A stretch of 64,000 nt of DNA. It comes from Cliona cf. orientalis. Taxonomy: Eukaryota > Porifera > Demospongiae > Clionaida > Clionaidae. Shown here piece after piece: positions 1 to 11,350 of the stretch; within the stretch, counting starts at the first letter, position 1; every line of letters starts with the position of its first letter. The stretch lies in contig OZ005690.1 of NCBI GenBank assembly GCA_963930775.1, forward strand, positions 9,946,411-10,010,410, read 5' to 3'. Made by a program: the position numbers and the translations under genes. The notes under the pieces were generated by a model, which did no database searches, was not told the DNA's origin, and was given only the letters and a program-made list of their open reading frames with translations.

Positions 1-150
1 AATATTATGTTCTAGTTCAATACTCCTGATATTGAATAGGCCGGCATACACACTGAGATATGCTAACTATAGATCTACATGTGCATGAGTCATGCATGCA
101 TGTAGCGGTGAGGGTTCTGCACTCCTGTGCATTCATTTCAATTTTGAAAA
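1..150 (+). repeat. Dispersed repeat, copy 1 (about 130-150 bp)
   Basis: The stretch containing 'tagttcaatactcctgatat', 'atgcatgtagcggtgagggt' and 'ctgcactcctgtgcattcat' recurs at 1128-1260 and, more diverged, at about 34893-34992. Positions 1-341 are otherwise intron sequence of the monooxygenase gene. Confidence 0.8.
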
Positions 151-341
151 ACGATTGTTTAATTCGTGGTAAAGGCCGTCAATTGCTCTAAACATTATGC
201 AAATTGGATCATATGTTGTTTTTAATTAACTACGGTATGTCTATAAAGCTATGTGTAGAAATTTAAATCACTCATAAGCCCACTTTGAGTGGAAATATCC
301 TTTGTAAGTTAACTCAATCATATACATTTTTATTTGTTTAG

Positions 342-2737
342 GGTGATATATTGCTGCTGGATTGTAACTACACAACCACGGATAGAAGTGGTGTCGTCCT
401 GGTAAGTATTACAATAATAATCTGTATAAGGGAGACACCTCTTATTGCAGTCACTTAGGGAAAGTATTATTATCGTAGCGCAGGTAACTTTGGTGAGCAT
501 TTAAATTTGGTGAAATGGTTATTGACCTGGTATTGGCGAAATTTAAATTTGGAAATTTTGAATTCACCGAAATAATAAAAATCTCACAAACATTTCCCCG
601 CTATTATCATAGTTACATGTAAACAACATTGACTTAGTTTTACCATGACATCATTAACCCTCGCCGCAAAGCGTAGGCGGAGGGTTACTGCAATCGTTTG
701 GCGATTTTTGTCCGTCCGTCCGTCCGTCCGTCCGTCCGTTTGTCCGTCTGTCCGTCTGTCCGTCCGTTTGGTAAGGGTCGTCTGAGAGAAAGTACGCATC
801 TGAGGATTACCAGGCATCAAGGAAGAGCGGTCACGTTAAGTCCTGCCCAGTGGTATAATAGTGTGCAGCTGTGGTTGCCATTCTGTGCCTTGCTGGTCAG
901 TTGTCAATGCAGTGACAGTGTAAACAGGCAGTGCATGGCTCTCAAGTGCATAATTGAGTTTAAGTAGTCACAGAGGCTTTCAGTTATTATAGTGACATAG
1001 CTAGGCAGGTGCCTTCCCCCTAGCCTATATCATGCACTGACCCTGAAGAAAATTGGAGTACCTTAGGTGCAGGGTATGTATGTAGTATTGAACTAGATAC
1101 ATACTACCATATTATTATGGTAGTATGTATCTAGTTCAATGCTCCTTATATTGAGCAGGCATACACACTGAGATATGCTATCTACTATAGATCTACATGT
1201 GCATAAGTCATGCATGCGTGTAGCGGTGAGGGTTTTGCACTCCTGTGCATTCATTTTTTATTGTACCCCGGCCAGGGAGGTGAATCTACCCGTGAAGAGA
1301 TGTGTTTCTCCTTCCCGGTCTACTACCCTCGAGCCAATCTCTCGACTTGCATCAGCAACCCTGTGATGGAATCTTTCGTTCCGTTTGCCCAGCAGTATAT
1401 ACCTGACGAGTAAGCTATTATTATGCTTAAGACAAACATACAGTGTCATGGGAACTTCGTATAGTTAGTCATAATGCATGTGTGCCTATTGTGCTGAAGT
1501 TAACCTTTCTCCATAATCAATAAATGTTTAATTAATTTGTAGAGCCGCCGTACAAGCTATCATTAGTGCCTTGCAGAGCAGCACAAGTGATTTTGAAAAT
1601 GCACTGAATCAGTACATTAGTTGGACACCTGATGCTGCTACCGCCCTGGAAGACTCAATCAGAAGTGGTCCAATATTTACTGGCTGTTCAACAGATCAAG
1701 CAAGTCAATACCATAAAATGAGTACTGTATCATAAGCATTATCCAAATAGTATAGCTAGTACACACATCCCTATACAGTCGAGCCTCCGAACAAAGGACA
1801 CTTTGGGAACAGGCCCTTGTCCTTTGCTCGGAGGTTGTCCCTATCTCGGAGGTTCATGATTTTTCAACCCATTTTGATCGTATTAGTTAGTAAATGCACT
1901 GAAATGCATGATAAGAGCAGTTGAGATGATAATCAAGTGGTTGGTATGTTCTGTTTTCAGTATCAACATAGCACAGGCTGAATTTTTTTTGTTTCTGAAG
2001 TAGCTACTGGCTACTCCAAAATCGTTATCTTAATTCAAGGCTAATATTATTATCGCACATGTGGCATACTATCGCGACTGCCTAGATTGCAGCAAAGGTG
2101 GGCGTGGCATCGTTAATTTAAGGGCGTGGTTTCCGGATGTCCGCTATTTAGAGCCAGTTTTGCATTGAAAAGTCACGTTGGGAGCTTGGATCTTGTCCGC
2201 TGTCCGAAATCGAGAAGCGTCCGCTTCTCGGAGGTTGCTAATGTACTATAACTATGCTAAATTCAATTGGTAACACAGCACTTGTCCGCTATAGAGAGGT
2301 TGTCCGCTTCTCTGAGGGTCCGTTATCAGAGGCTCGACTGTACATAAAATTGCATAACCTAAGTATGCCACTTACACACATAGAAACCCTTTACCGTATA
2401 TGATATGACACTACAGTAGGGATGTGATAATCATTTCAAAATTATGTAAGGTCATGCTTTCCTTTTCCGTCATATTTGTAGCAGGCTGCTATTTACCCAT
2501 CAAAATTAATCAGTTTACAGTACCATGCCTCATCTAGCTATATTTTCATTACGGGTATAATCTTATATTCTATGACAGCGTGGAGGGGGATTTGGTCAAC
2601 AACAGCCCATCCCCGTGGCCCAGTGTCCCTACACTGCTCCTGACGTATGCTCACTAACAGACAAGGCCTTTGGACTTGCAGCAAGCGTCATGTGCTCTCT
2701 CGGGCTGATGGTGCTTGTGACTCTAATCCTGCTATGA
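342..2737 (+). CDS. Copper type II monooxygenase (DBH/MOXD-like), C-terminal exons only
   Basis: Partial gene; the 5' part lies upstream of the window. Exons by splice sites and continuous frame: 342-401, 1276-1409, 1543 to either 1699 (GC donor, gcaagt) or 1726 (GT donor), and 2579-2737 ending in TGA. The first exon reads GDILLLDCNYTTTDRSGVVL and the second continues GGESTREEMCFSFPVYYP. This matches the C-terminal half of the ascorbate-dependent copper monooxygenases (dopamine beta-hydroxylase, MOXD1, PHM), where the Met of the (D/E)EMC motif is a copper ligand. The last exon is Gly/Gln-rich, then has two Cys and a hydrophobic C-terminal tail (FGLAASVMCSLGLMVLVTLILL split over the last 22 codons), suggesting a membrane-anchored secretory-pathway enzyme. 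Substrate unknown. The third donor is ambiguous; both choices keep phase 0. Confidence 0.75.
710..768 (+). repeat. (TCCG)n microsatellite
   Basis: Tandem TCCG units, degenerating to TCTG/TTTG, inside the 402-1275 intron. No coding signal; open frames here are low-complexity. Confidence 0.9.
1128..1260 (+). repeat. Dispersed repeat, copy 2
   Basis: Near-identical to 1-150 (same order of 'tagttcaatgctccttatat', 'gcgtgtagcggtgagggttt', 'gcactcctgtgcattcattt'). It ends about 15 bp before the acceptor of the EEMC exon, so it supplies most of that intron end. Confidence 0.8.
1776..2340 (+). mobile_element. MITE with CAGTCGAGCCTC termini, copy 1 (TA target)
   Basis: 565-bp element in the last intron region of the monooxygenase gene. 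Terminal inverted repeats start CAGTCGAGCCTCCGA at the left; the right end is the complement (…AGGCTCGACTG). Both ends are flanked by TA (1774-1775, 2341-2342). Internal sequence repeats 'tccgct..cggaggttg'-type segments. TA duplication and TIR form fit the Tc1/mariner/pogo superfamily. No ORF, hence non-autonomous. A second copy in the opposite orientation is at 13673-14221. Confidence 0.85.
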
Positions 2738-3699
2738 AATTACATTAAAGTTTTTTTTAAACTTTTTATGAACCACTAACTGTACTATATATAATAATAT
2801 AGCTAGCATTGCTTCCGTAAGCTTTTAAGACTATTTTGTCAGTTGTTAATTTTATTACTTAGTTAAGGAGCAGTGGATCATTTTACATCCTTAGTCTGTT
2901 GTTCTTACATCATTTATAAGTCTATGATACTTTTGTTGCTGACCACCTTTTCTCAACAGTGGCTGCATGAGCAATAATTATTATTGCTCTCATTCTGGTC
3001 ATAATAAATTGCCGACAAATAATATTAAATTTCAAAGATTTGATGCAATACAGAAGTTGATCAGGCTTTTATGATCTATGCAATACAATGCAATTAAGAT
3101 ACCTTGATTTGCATCATGTGAACACCAGTCCAGGATGGAAGGATTGACTCCCCACAGATTACTAATTCTCCTGGCAAGATAATATTATATAGAATGACAC
3201 CACTGTGACTATCATGGGCGGCAAAGGAGTCATTTTATCCCAGAGGAAATCACTTGATTTCTAGGATCGAGTGACTGGAGATCAGTTGCATGGGGGGGGG
3301 GGGGGGGGGGGGGGATTCTCCTCTTGTAGGTAGGGTGTAAAACTAGAGGGGTCCAGACTCCAGAGAATCATATTATTATTGTAATATTATTATGGTCTCC
3401 TATGACACAGAGCTTACTGAAAATGAAAAACATGTAGGTATAGCTAATTAATGGCTTAAAATGATAATAATATTATAGCTAATGGCTAGCTTTGAAGCCA
3501 TTTAGTGGCAGCTGTTTATAATATTTAGAAGACACAATAATTAGCAAATTAAGTCTGTGTTTTCCATCAGTATTGGCCACACAATAAGATTTGGGTCACC
3601 ACAACTTTGAGGAAATTATAATTAACTCGGTGTACCTAAATACCTTGCAAGTTCACCATTTTCATTTCTTAGGTATGTAGCTTAGCTTCACATCAGAAA
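2738..3699. other. Intergenic, no gene seen
   Basis: AT-rich stretch between two + strand genes. It contains a G homopolymer at about 3292-3314. A possible 5'-UTR acceptor-like 'tttcttag' precedes the next start codon at about 3665-3672. Nothing else recognised. Confidence 0.6.
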
Positions 3700-6600
3700 A
3701 TGGAAACCACTACTCTATTTATATTTCTGGTATTACTTGGAGGCTTTGTATGTGAAAGTGAGAGTGTGGTGTACCATGTTCTGCCTACAAAGCCAATCGA
3801 TTCTTGTCCTGGAAATGGCAGCACCAGCTGTCCTCTGGATCAGCACTGTCTGAAAATGGATCAGTTATTGGAGCACAGCAGCAAGCTCTTTTTACCAGAT
3901 CACGTACTAAATGTAACATTGGTGTTTATGTGTGGAGTCCACAATTATACGAAGGACTTGACTGTACAAAATCTTACCTCATTTGTCATGAAAGGAGCTG
4001 CAGAATCCAGAGAGAATGTCATCATTGACCATCAGTTTGGCACACAACCCAAATGTGCAATTATTCAGTTTTTTAATATCAGCTTCGTGAACGTTACAAA
4101 TCTTACAATAAGATGTCCCGCTATAAAGGTTAAAGAAAGCCACATTTCAGTGAAGAGCTCCACTATCTTTGGTTATCCTAGCATAAAGGACAGCTTATCC
4201 TTTATCCATATCACAGGCAGAGGTTCGCTGGCTGTATTGGACAACTGTAAATTCAGTGAAAATTGCTTCATTGCAAGTAATTTGAGTGATGGGATAATTA
4301 TGAGCAATAGCATATTTCGAGCCTACAGACATGAAAGTAAGTCAATTATCATGGCATATTCTAGTGAAGTGACATTAACTGGAAGTGTCAATTTCAGAGA
4401 CAGTGTTAAAGGATTCCATTCTTCCAATCTTCAATCAGGGACAGCAATATTCCTTCGAACCACCCAACCTAAGCTCAAATCTTCACTCAATATCTCAACA
4501 GGTGCAACTGTGTACTTTGTCAACCTGACATGCAACAATTATGGTGCAGCAGTGTATGGGGAGAATGCAATAATATACATTGATGCTAAATCGAGAGTGG
4601 TATTCACACGTAACGGTGAGGGAGCGGTATGTTTGTACACTGGGGCTATTTTTGTTGGAGTTAATTCAATCGTGGAGTTTGCATACAACTTTGTGCATAA
4701 GTCTGACGGAGGAGGGATGTTCCTCCATAATGGAGTGATCCAAATTGACTCCAATGCAAGCTTGACATTCAGCCACAATTCTGCAGATTTAAATGGTGGA
4801 GCACTTCGACTCAGTAATGGAGAATTGATCGTTAAACCCAGTGCAAGCTTGAATTTTAATAACAATTCTGGAGCACTGGGAGGGGCTATCTTTCTAATGA
4901 ATGCAACAATTCATGTGGACACAGATAATATCCACTTCTATGGCAACAGGGGTACACAGGGAGGAGCCTTGTATTTCATTTATGGAAAGATACTCGTATG
5001 TTCAGATAGGACTATAATGTTCATAGAGAATGCTGCACATACACAAGGTGGTGCAATTTATGTAGAATCTGTCATCCATTCCTCTATAGTAGTGGATAAT
5101 TTCTCCAGATTACTCTTTTTGAATAATTTTGCATTCCAAGGTGGTGCTCTTTCTTTTGTCCCCTCATCGTTTACGGTTGAAGTTAGATATCACTCTAGTA
5201 TTCAATTTATCAACAACACAGCTCATGATGTAGGCGGAGCAGTGTATGCTGACGTACAAGCAGCAGCACCGTGCTTATTCATGGTCACAGATTACTCAGC
5301 AGATATATCCTTCATTGGAAACCATGCAAATAGTGGTATCGGTCATCACATGTACGGAACAAGTGTCAGATCCGATAAATGTGACAAATGGCATATATCA
5401 TTGGTCAATGCACAAGGACTACCGTACTGTAGACTTAGCAGGTTACCACTAATTACGTTATCTTGCATTTGCGGTGCTTCGCGCGCGCGCCGCGCCATAT
5501 ATTGTAGTGTATCGGCAACGCCCACACTTACTCTTCGTGACGTCACAAGGTCCTGAGGCCGGCCAGAAGCAAGAGAAAAATGGTCCTGGTCGACATTTTG
5601 CAAGTTCATATTCAACACGAGCAAGGGATTTAGCCAAGGATATTGCACTGGGCAACTCTCGAGGTCAAACTGTCCATGTGATCTTCATATGACTTGGCTC
5701 TGACCTTTCGCATCAAGTTGTCCAGGAAGCTGAAATCGAGCTAGCCACGAGTGTGGCGATTGATTGGTGAGCGATCGGCTCCATATCTCAACAACGAAGA
5801 CAGTTGAAGAAATGAAACTTGTTTCATCCTTTAGTAGAGTTGTAAAACTAATCTCTATGTGAGTCAGCTAGTCTACAGAGCTGTTTATACTATGACAGTA
5901 CGTTATTGAATGTATAAATTATTTTCATTTTTCATGATCTTATAATTCAACAAATACAGTAAATATTACTTAGTCAAGCAAATATACTATACTGCTAGTG
6001 GTACTCTCCTTCCAGCTGAAGTATGAAAGCCTCAGCAGTCTTCGCATCAGGTTGTCCAGAATGTTGAAAATGAGTCGGCCAAACATTTACGGCCGATATT
6101 CGGCCGTGTATAGCGAGGTAGCTACACTTTGGACACGAACTGGACGTGCCCATATGTTGTTTAGCTAGTCTTCTTACAGTCTGCTGTGTTTCAAAACCCA
6201 GGAATATACCAGTAGCCAGAAACTAAACTTTTTTGTCATGCATGTTGACCGCGATCGCGGCCTCCATATGTTCAATACAGCAACCGCAAACCGGAAGTGA
6301 TCAGGCAAAAGCGAGGGCTTAGCGTATACTGTATATCATTGGTCAATGCACAAGGACTACCGTACTGTAGACTTAGCAGAGAAAAAGCAAAAAAATTAAA
6401 ACACGTCAGTATGTACTTTGACCCAGGTCTAAACAAGACCCTATCAGCTGTATCTTCAGCTCCTCAGCGTGTGTGTCTCTGTGACTCCAACGGCCTACCA
6501 CAGTGTGCAAAAATGTCACAAATTTTCACTAATATCTCAGTTTATCGCGGTGAAGCCTTTAGAGTATCTGCTTATGTAGTTGGCTACAACTTTGGGACTA

Positions 6601-8471
6601 CCATTGGTATAGTCCATGCAGGATTCCTCGATAATTCAAGTTTGTCACAACTGGGACAATTGCAATACAATCAGCTTGTAAACAGCAGTGAAACTTGTAC
6701 AAATTTAGAGTATACCGTATTTACAAAACGCGAGAGAGAAATGTTGCAGTTACAGACATCGGTCCTGCCATTGTCTGCTTACACCAATCAAGTAGCTAAT
6801 GGCACTAAGCTTTCCCAATACAAGAAACTGATGAAAGATCAAATAATTGACTTCTTTTCACACGATAATGGTTGCCTTGCTGGAGAGCTTCTAACAACGG
6901 CAGTTTTTATCAACATCACATTGCTTCCAGGTTGTCCTCCGGGATTAACTCTAATCCATGACCACAGTACAATGTCGTGTAGCTGCTATTCTGTGTTGGC
7001 TGGCAATGATTTCAAGTGCTCGATAGAAAATAAAACTGGTCTACTGCAATGGAATAGCACTATGTGGGTGAATGCAACCTTTAATAGTGAGAGTCATGAT
7101 AGCATTGTGGGTGTCATGTATAATAAATTTTGTCCACTGCTCTACTGCAAGTCTGGTAGCAAAATTGTCAACATTGGAGATGATCCCAGCAAGCAGTGTG
7201 CCTCCAACCGAAACGGTATCCTGTGTGGTGCTTGCATGGACAGCTTTAGCCTGTCAATTGGATCTTCTCGGTGTATTAAATGTCCCAGCAGTCATAATGT
7301 GGCACTCCTGCTTGCCTTTGCTGCTGCTGGTGTCCTCCTGGTGTTCTTTATCCTAGCTCTCAATCTCACTGTTACTCAAGGACTAATCAATGGAGTCATC
7401 TTTTACGCCAACATAGTATGGGCCTACAAAATAGTGCTCCTTCCCTTAGAAAGGCAAGTAAATCATTGGCTAGTATTTCTTCAAATATTCCTTGCCTGGC
7501 TTAACTTAGACTTTGGAATTGAATCTTGCTTCTTTGTTGGACTGAATGCTTATTGGAAGACGTGGTTACAGTTTCTATTCCCATTCTACATCTGGGGAAT
7601 TGCTGGTATTATCATTATTGCTTGCCGCTACTCTTCTCGCCTCACTAACCTCACCGGTAGCAGAGCTGTTCCCCTTCTAGCCACACTCTTCCTTCTATCC
7701 TACATGAAGCTACTCCGTACTGTGATAGATGCCACCTCAGTTGCAGTGATAGCACGGTACCCACAAAACACCTCCTATGCTGTGTGGTACCTCGATGGAA
7801 ACCTACGCTACTGCCAGCAACCTCATATTTACCTTTTCATAGCAGCCATTGCTACTCTTGTGTTCCTGTGGCTTCCCTACACACTCCTGCTTCTGTTCAT
7901 TCAGCTCTTGAGGAGAGTGTCACATCTAAGGCCACTCAAGTGGATAAACAAGTTAGCTCCCATTTACGACGCTCACTTCGCTCCTTTGAAGGATAAGCAC
8001 CACTACTGGTTTGGAGCAATGCTTCTTGTTCGAGGAGTACTTCTGGTACTATTGACAGTAACCTCGGTGGCCAATCCAGAATTGAATGTGTTTGTGCTAT
8101 TCCTTTTCACAGCCTTCTTATTGTTTTTTACATCAGTCAAGAATGTCTACAAGCAAACTAATGTGAGATTTCTTGAGAGTACTACCTTACTAAACTTGCT
8201 TATTTTGAGTGCTGGAACACTGTACAAGTGGGAATTCTCAGACCAAAAAATAGTATTGCTACAAGTATCGATTGGAATCACTTTTGCACAATTTTGTGTC
8301 ATTGTTTTATGCAGTTTGTTCCCACAATGTTTCAGAGCTGGTCTGAAGTATTGCAGGCATAGTAAAGCGTATCATGATAGCATCACTGAGAATATTGATG
8401 ATAATATTGCCCACGAGCGGATTGAAGATCCTGAACTTGAATCGTTGATCAGTTATCGTATCCTACACTGA
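3700..8471 (+). CDS. Pmp-like beta-helix / multi-pass membrane protein, one intron
   Basis: Two exons, 3700-5441 and 6380-8471; joining them gives exactly 1278 codons (1277 residues plus stop). Start chosen for its signal peptide (METTTLFIFLVLLGGFVCES). Residues about 20-570 are a repetitive beta-helix-like ectodomain with many N-glycosylation sequons and repeats of GGA(I/L/V/F) paired with hydrophobic-x-x-N, as in chlamydial polymorphic membrane protein repeats: NGGALRL, LGGAIFL, QGGALYF, QGGAIYV, QGGALSF, VGGAVYA. A cysteine-rich segment (CASNRNGILCGAC…SRCIKCP) precedes about 9-10 hydrophobic helices to near the C-terminus. Probably a cell-surface or adhesion/receptor-like protein; function and ligand unknown. 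The intron 5442-6379 is unusual (see its own entry). The gene converges on the kinase-Kelch gene, 276 bp apart. Confidence 0.8.
5394..5441 (+). repeat. 48-bp direct repeat at exon 1 end (copy 1)
   Basis: Coding sequence for SLVNAQGLPYCRLS ending at the GT donor. Identical to 6332-6379; the offset is 938 bp, equal to the intron length. Confidence 0.95.
5442..6379 (+). other. 938-bp intron bounded by a perfect 48-bp direct repeat
   Basis: Donor gttacc follows copy 1 of the repeat; acceptor ttagcag is the last bases of copy 2 (6332-6379). Removal restores one uninterrupted frame (…CRLS-R-EKAKK…); retention shifts frame, since 938 is not a multiple of 3. The interior is more CpG-rich than its surroundings (5480-5560), with a TGACGTCA (CRE-like) palindrome at about 5538. 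No terminal inverted repeats seen. Confidence 0.75.
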
Positions 8472-8747
8472 AGCAGCTTCAATCTACTGATCATGATGGT
8501 TTGTACCATAATTACTGCTTTGTATGAACACAATATAATATAATATTAACATTATAGATGTAAGTAGACAACATAATGTCGATTTTGGGTTGTCATACAA
8601 TAGATTATGATCAATTATAATACAATTTCACATCATCAATGAAATTAGATTAAGAGCGAGGGGAGTGGAGAGAGATGATAGGGTGTATAATTATACAATA
8701 ATATTATTATTATGGTAAAGGGTCACCATGTATGGATGACTCTCTGA

Positions 8748-10883
8748 CTAAACTGTAACTTCAACTTCACTTGTACATGCAAACCTAGGATACTTTCGGA
8801 CAGCACCACCCGCCACCATGATCTGACAACTATTTGGTACCACAATAGCAAAGCATTGATACCTTCGCTGTTCCATATGGCTAATGACTTCCCAAGTGTT
8901 TGTTTCCGGTATGTATCTATGGATGGCAGCAGTGGGATTGTACTGTTCATCCCTCCCACCTATTGCCAGCAGAGTGCCACGGAATGACACACAGGTGGAA
9001 TCATAAACCGGGAGATCTGCGAGTGCATTATTCCAAACATCACAAGCTCTGACTCTATTCCCCCTGGGCCTACTAGAAGCACTCTCCACAAGACGTCTTA
9101 ACAAGCAGGAGAGTACCCTCTGTGAACTCTCATTAACTGTTAGCCCCCCTAGGAGATAGATGTGTCCACCAAGGAGGGTTATTGAACAGCGAGTCAGTGG
9201 TAAAGGTAGGCTAGCAGCAGTCGACCACTGTCGATTTTCCTTACGCATCACTTCTACGGTTGTCAGTAGTCTATTTCCTTCTCCAATTCCTCCTGCTACC
9301 ACAAGAGTCGTTTCTTCAGCACACAGTGCTGTAGTCAGGTATCGTCTCGTTAGCATAGGTGGGTACACAGTTACCCACTGTTGGCAGTGCCGCCTTCCTT
9401 GAAGAGTAGACAGCTGATTTGATAATGGATTCTTGTCACCAATGGCTGTTAGTTGGCCATCAATGATAGTGAGAGTGGGATGACCTAGCGGGCACCTCGG
9501 GAGTAGCTCCCAGCGCTGATCAGCTATGCTGTAGGAGTAGTTTTTGTGTAAGTTTCCATGACCAGCTTGCCTGAAATAGATCGTATTTTCTCCCACTACT
9601 GCATTGCACCACCTGAACATCTCACTTGGAGCAGAGCTCCCCCTATTCCAACGCAGCCTTATTGCCACCGAATTGAATGTGGCACCCACAGCTCCATGTA
9701 CAGCTGGTATCGAAGGATTTGGAGACTCTCTCCGCAGACTTGCAGATTGACGAGTGTTTACATCCAGCCTTTCACCTCGCTCCTGCCCTCTTCTCCGTCT
9801 CAAATGATGTAGCTGTTGGTCTTGTCTACCAATCATTGGAGGATTTCGCTCAGTGACACTGTCAGTGTACTCTTGACCTTGCTTCAGTAGATTCATTCGT
9901 CTGCATAGCTCTTGGGCCGTGGGACGCTCAATTTCGTGATCTCGTAGACATGCAAGCGCAATGGGTAGAAGAGAGTGGTTGGGATCAATTAGACTTATGT
10001 GATTATTTCGCCGATCAATTTCTGGCACGATCTCCACAAGAGCACGTTGGCGGCGTGCATCTGTATTGCGGGCTTGTACTTGTACATGTCGATCACTTGG
10101 ATTAGGAAACTGTCGAGTGAGAATCTGGACGATTAGAACTCCAAACGAGAAGCAGTCAATCTTATTGGTATAGACTGGATTATCTTGAACAGCTTCGGGA
10201 GGCATGTAGACAGTGGCACCAGGACATGCGGTGAGAGAGGAAGACCTAGAGCGATGACGGGTATCGTCTTCCATTCCAACGACTAGCCTTGCCATTCCAA
10301 AGTCAGTCACTTTAGCTCTGATATTGCCTGGCAGGCCACTTAGTAACACATTATTACTGGAGAGATCTCGATGAATAATGTCACTATTGTGAAGAAATAC
10401 CAGTGCCAGAACTATGTCGTTACAAATGTTGACTTGCACGTGATAATACACATCTCCTTGCTGCTCTTCCAGATAGCGTGTCAGGCTCTCTTCCATCAGC
10501 TCCATTAGAAGCACCGGTAGGCCGGTGGCAGGGTCTTGGTGCGTACACAGATACTGGATGATGTTGGGATGCTGCAAGTTGCTCAAGATTTCACATTCTT
10601 GTCTAAATCTTTCAAAAGGTGTCCCTGGGCCTAAGTGGTGATGATCATGACTCCTCCGAGAAGCCCATTGCCTTTGTACTGCTGTTGCGGTCGGATCAAA
10701 GAGTGTCTCGTGAATGATCTTGGCAGCACAAGGGAGGTGGTCTCGCTCTGCTCTGCAAACCTTCCCATAGGAGCCCACACCCAAGACCTCGTCCCTGAAC
10801 AGACGAACGGTGTTGGTTCTGCCCCCACGCGTACGTACACCGTTCGGGAAGCGTCCTGTAGGAAGATCTCGCTGTCCAGCCAT
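8748..10883 (-). CDS. Protein kinase-Kelch fusion, intact left copy
   Basis: Single exon, 711 residues. Kinase domain about 31-330 with all key elements: glycine loop GVGSYGKV (35-42), AAK lysine (K55), HRDLSSNN (171-178), DFG (194-196), PPE (228-230). The sequence looks tyrosine-kinase-like (TKL) in type. After a basic linker (about 335-400), the C-terminal 300 residues form Kelch repeats (VVAGGIGEGNRL, IYLLGGLTVNE, LLAIGGRDEQYN, IMVAGGAVRKY, each followed by a Trp-containing strand), probably a beta-propeller for partner binding. No signal peptide or membrane helix, so cytosolic. It lies 300 bp downstream of STARD7 on the same strand. The mirror copy at 62991-64000 is broken. Partner and substrate unknown. 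Confidence 0.9.
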   Translation of the reverse strand: MAGQRDLPTGRFPNGVRTRGGRTNTVRLFRDEVLGVGSYGKVCRAERDHLPCAAKIIHETLFDPTATAVQRQWASRRSHDHHHLGPGTPFERFRQECEILSNLQHPNIIQYLCTHQDPATGLPVLLMELMEESLTRYLEEQQGDVYYHVQVNICNDIVLALVFLHNSDIIHRDLSSNNVLLSGLPGNIRAKVTDFGMARLVVGMEDDTRHRSRSSSLTACPGATVYMPPEAVQDNPVYTNKIDCFSFGVLIVQILTRQFPNPSDRHVQVQARNTDARRQRALVEIVPEIDRRNNHISLIDPNHSLLPIALACLRDHEIERPTAQELCRRMNLLKQGQEYTDSVTERNPPMIGRQDQQLHHLRRRRGQERGERLDVNTRQSASLRRESPNPSIPAVHGAVGATFNSVAIRLRWNRGSSAPSEMFRWCNAVVGENTIYFRQAGHGNLHKNYSYSIADQRWELLPRCPLGHPTLTIIDGQLTAIGDKNPLSNQLSTLQGRRHCQQWVTVYPPMLTRRYLTTALCAEETTLVVAGGIGEGNRLLTTVEVMRKENRQWSTAASLPLPLTRCSITLLGGHIYLLGGLTVNESSQRVLSCLLRRLVESASSRPRGNRVRACDVWNNALADLPVYDSTCVSFRGTLLAIGGRDEQYNPTAAIHRYIPETNTWEVISHMEQRRYQCFAIVVPNSCQIMVAGGAVRKYPRFACTSEVEVTV

Positions 10884-11183
10884 GCCTTTATGTTGTACTA
10901 GCCTACGCTGAATCGAACTTTGAACCCAAATTCCAGAAAGTGCTTACAGCAGCTAAGGGGCGTGGCTCATTACACGCAGTGGTGTTATAAGAATACATGC
11001 ATAATATAATCAAGAGAGCATGCACTCTTGATATAATTATATGCAATATATGTAGCTCCAAGTTACACTTTTTGCAAATAAATTCCTACATTCACAATAA
11101 TAAATATACATTAGAATTATTATCATAATAAATTATCATCTTTGCTCAAGGCTCTATTATAAAAGTACAGATTGAAATTGATT
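10884..11183. other. Intergenic, STARD7 3' end to kinase start
   Basis: AT-rich; conserved in the right arm (62725-62990, including 'ttttgcaaa' and 'ccttgagcaaagatgataat'). Contains AATAAA-type words that could serve as the STARD7 poly(A) signal on the - strand. No gene seen. Confidence 0.6.
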
Positions 11184-11281
11184 CTATGAACTGTGCAAGA
11201 GATTTGTTTGATTTCTCCTCCTACTAACAGCCGCTTGATGAATCTTGGTCAAGAAATCAGGCATAGCTAAGGGGAGAGGGA

Positions 11282-11283
<2 letters not shown>

Positions 11284-11347
<64 letters not shown>
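11284..11347. repeat. (GA)n microsatellite at deletion scar
   Basis: Pure GA/CT tract lying exactly where the left STARD7 has lost two exons. The right arm has two CT-rich tracts here (61450-61561 and about 62537-62640) flanking those exons. Confidence 0.95.

Positions 11348-11350
<3 letters not shown>

Noticed and set aside
698..967. Open frame over the TCCG repeat
   Set aside because: VRPSVRPSV is a microsatellite translation inside an intron of the monooxygenase gene.
5474..5692. 72-residue open frame within the 938-bp intron
   Set aside because: No recognisable domain; the intron must be removed for the Pmp-like frame, and nothing supports a nested gene.
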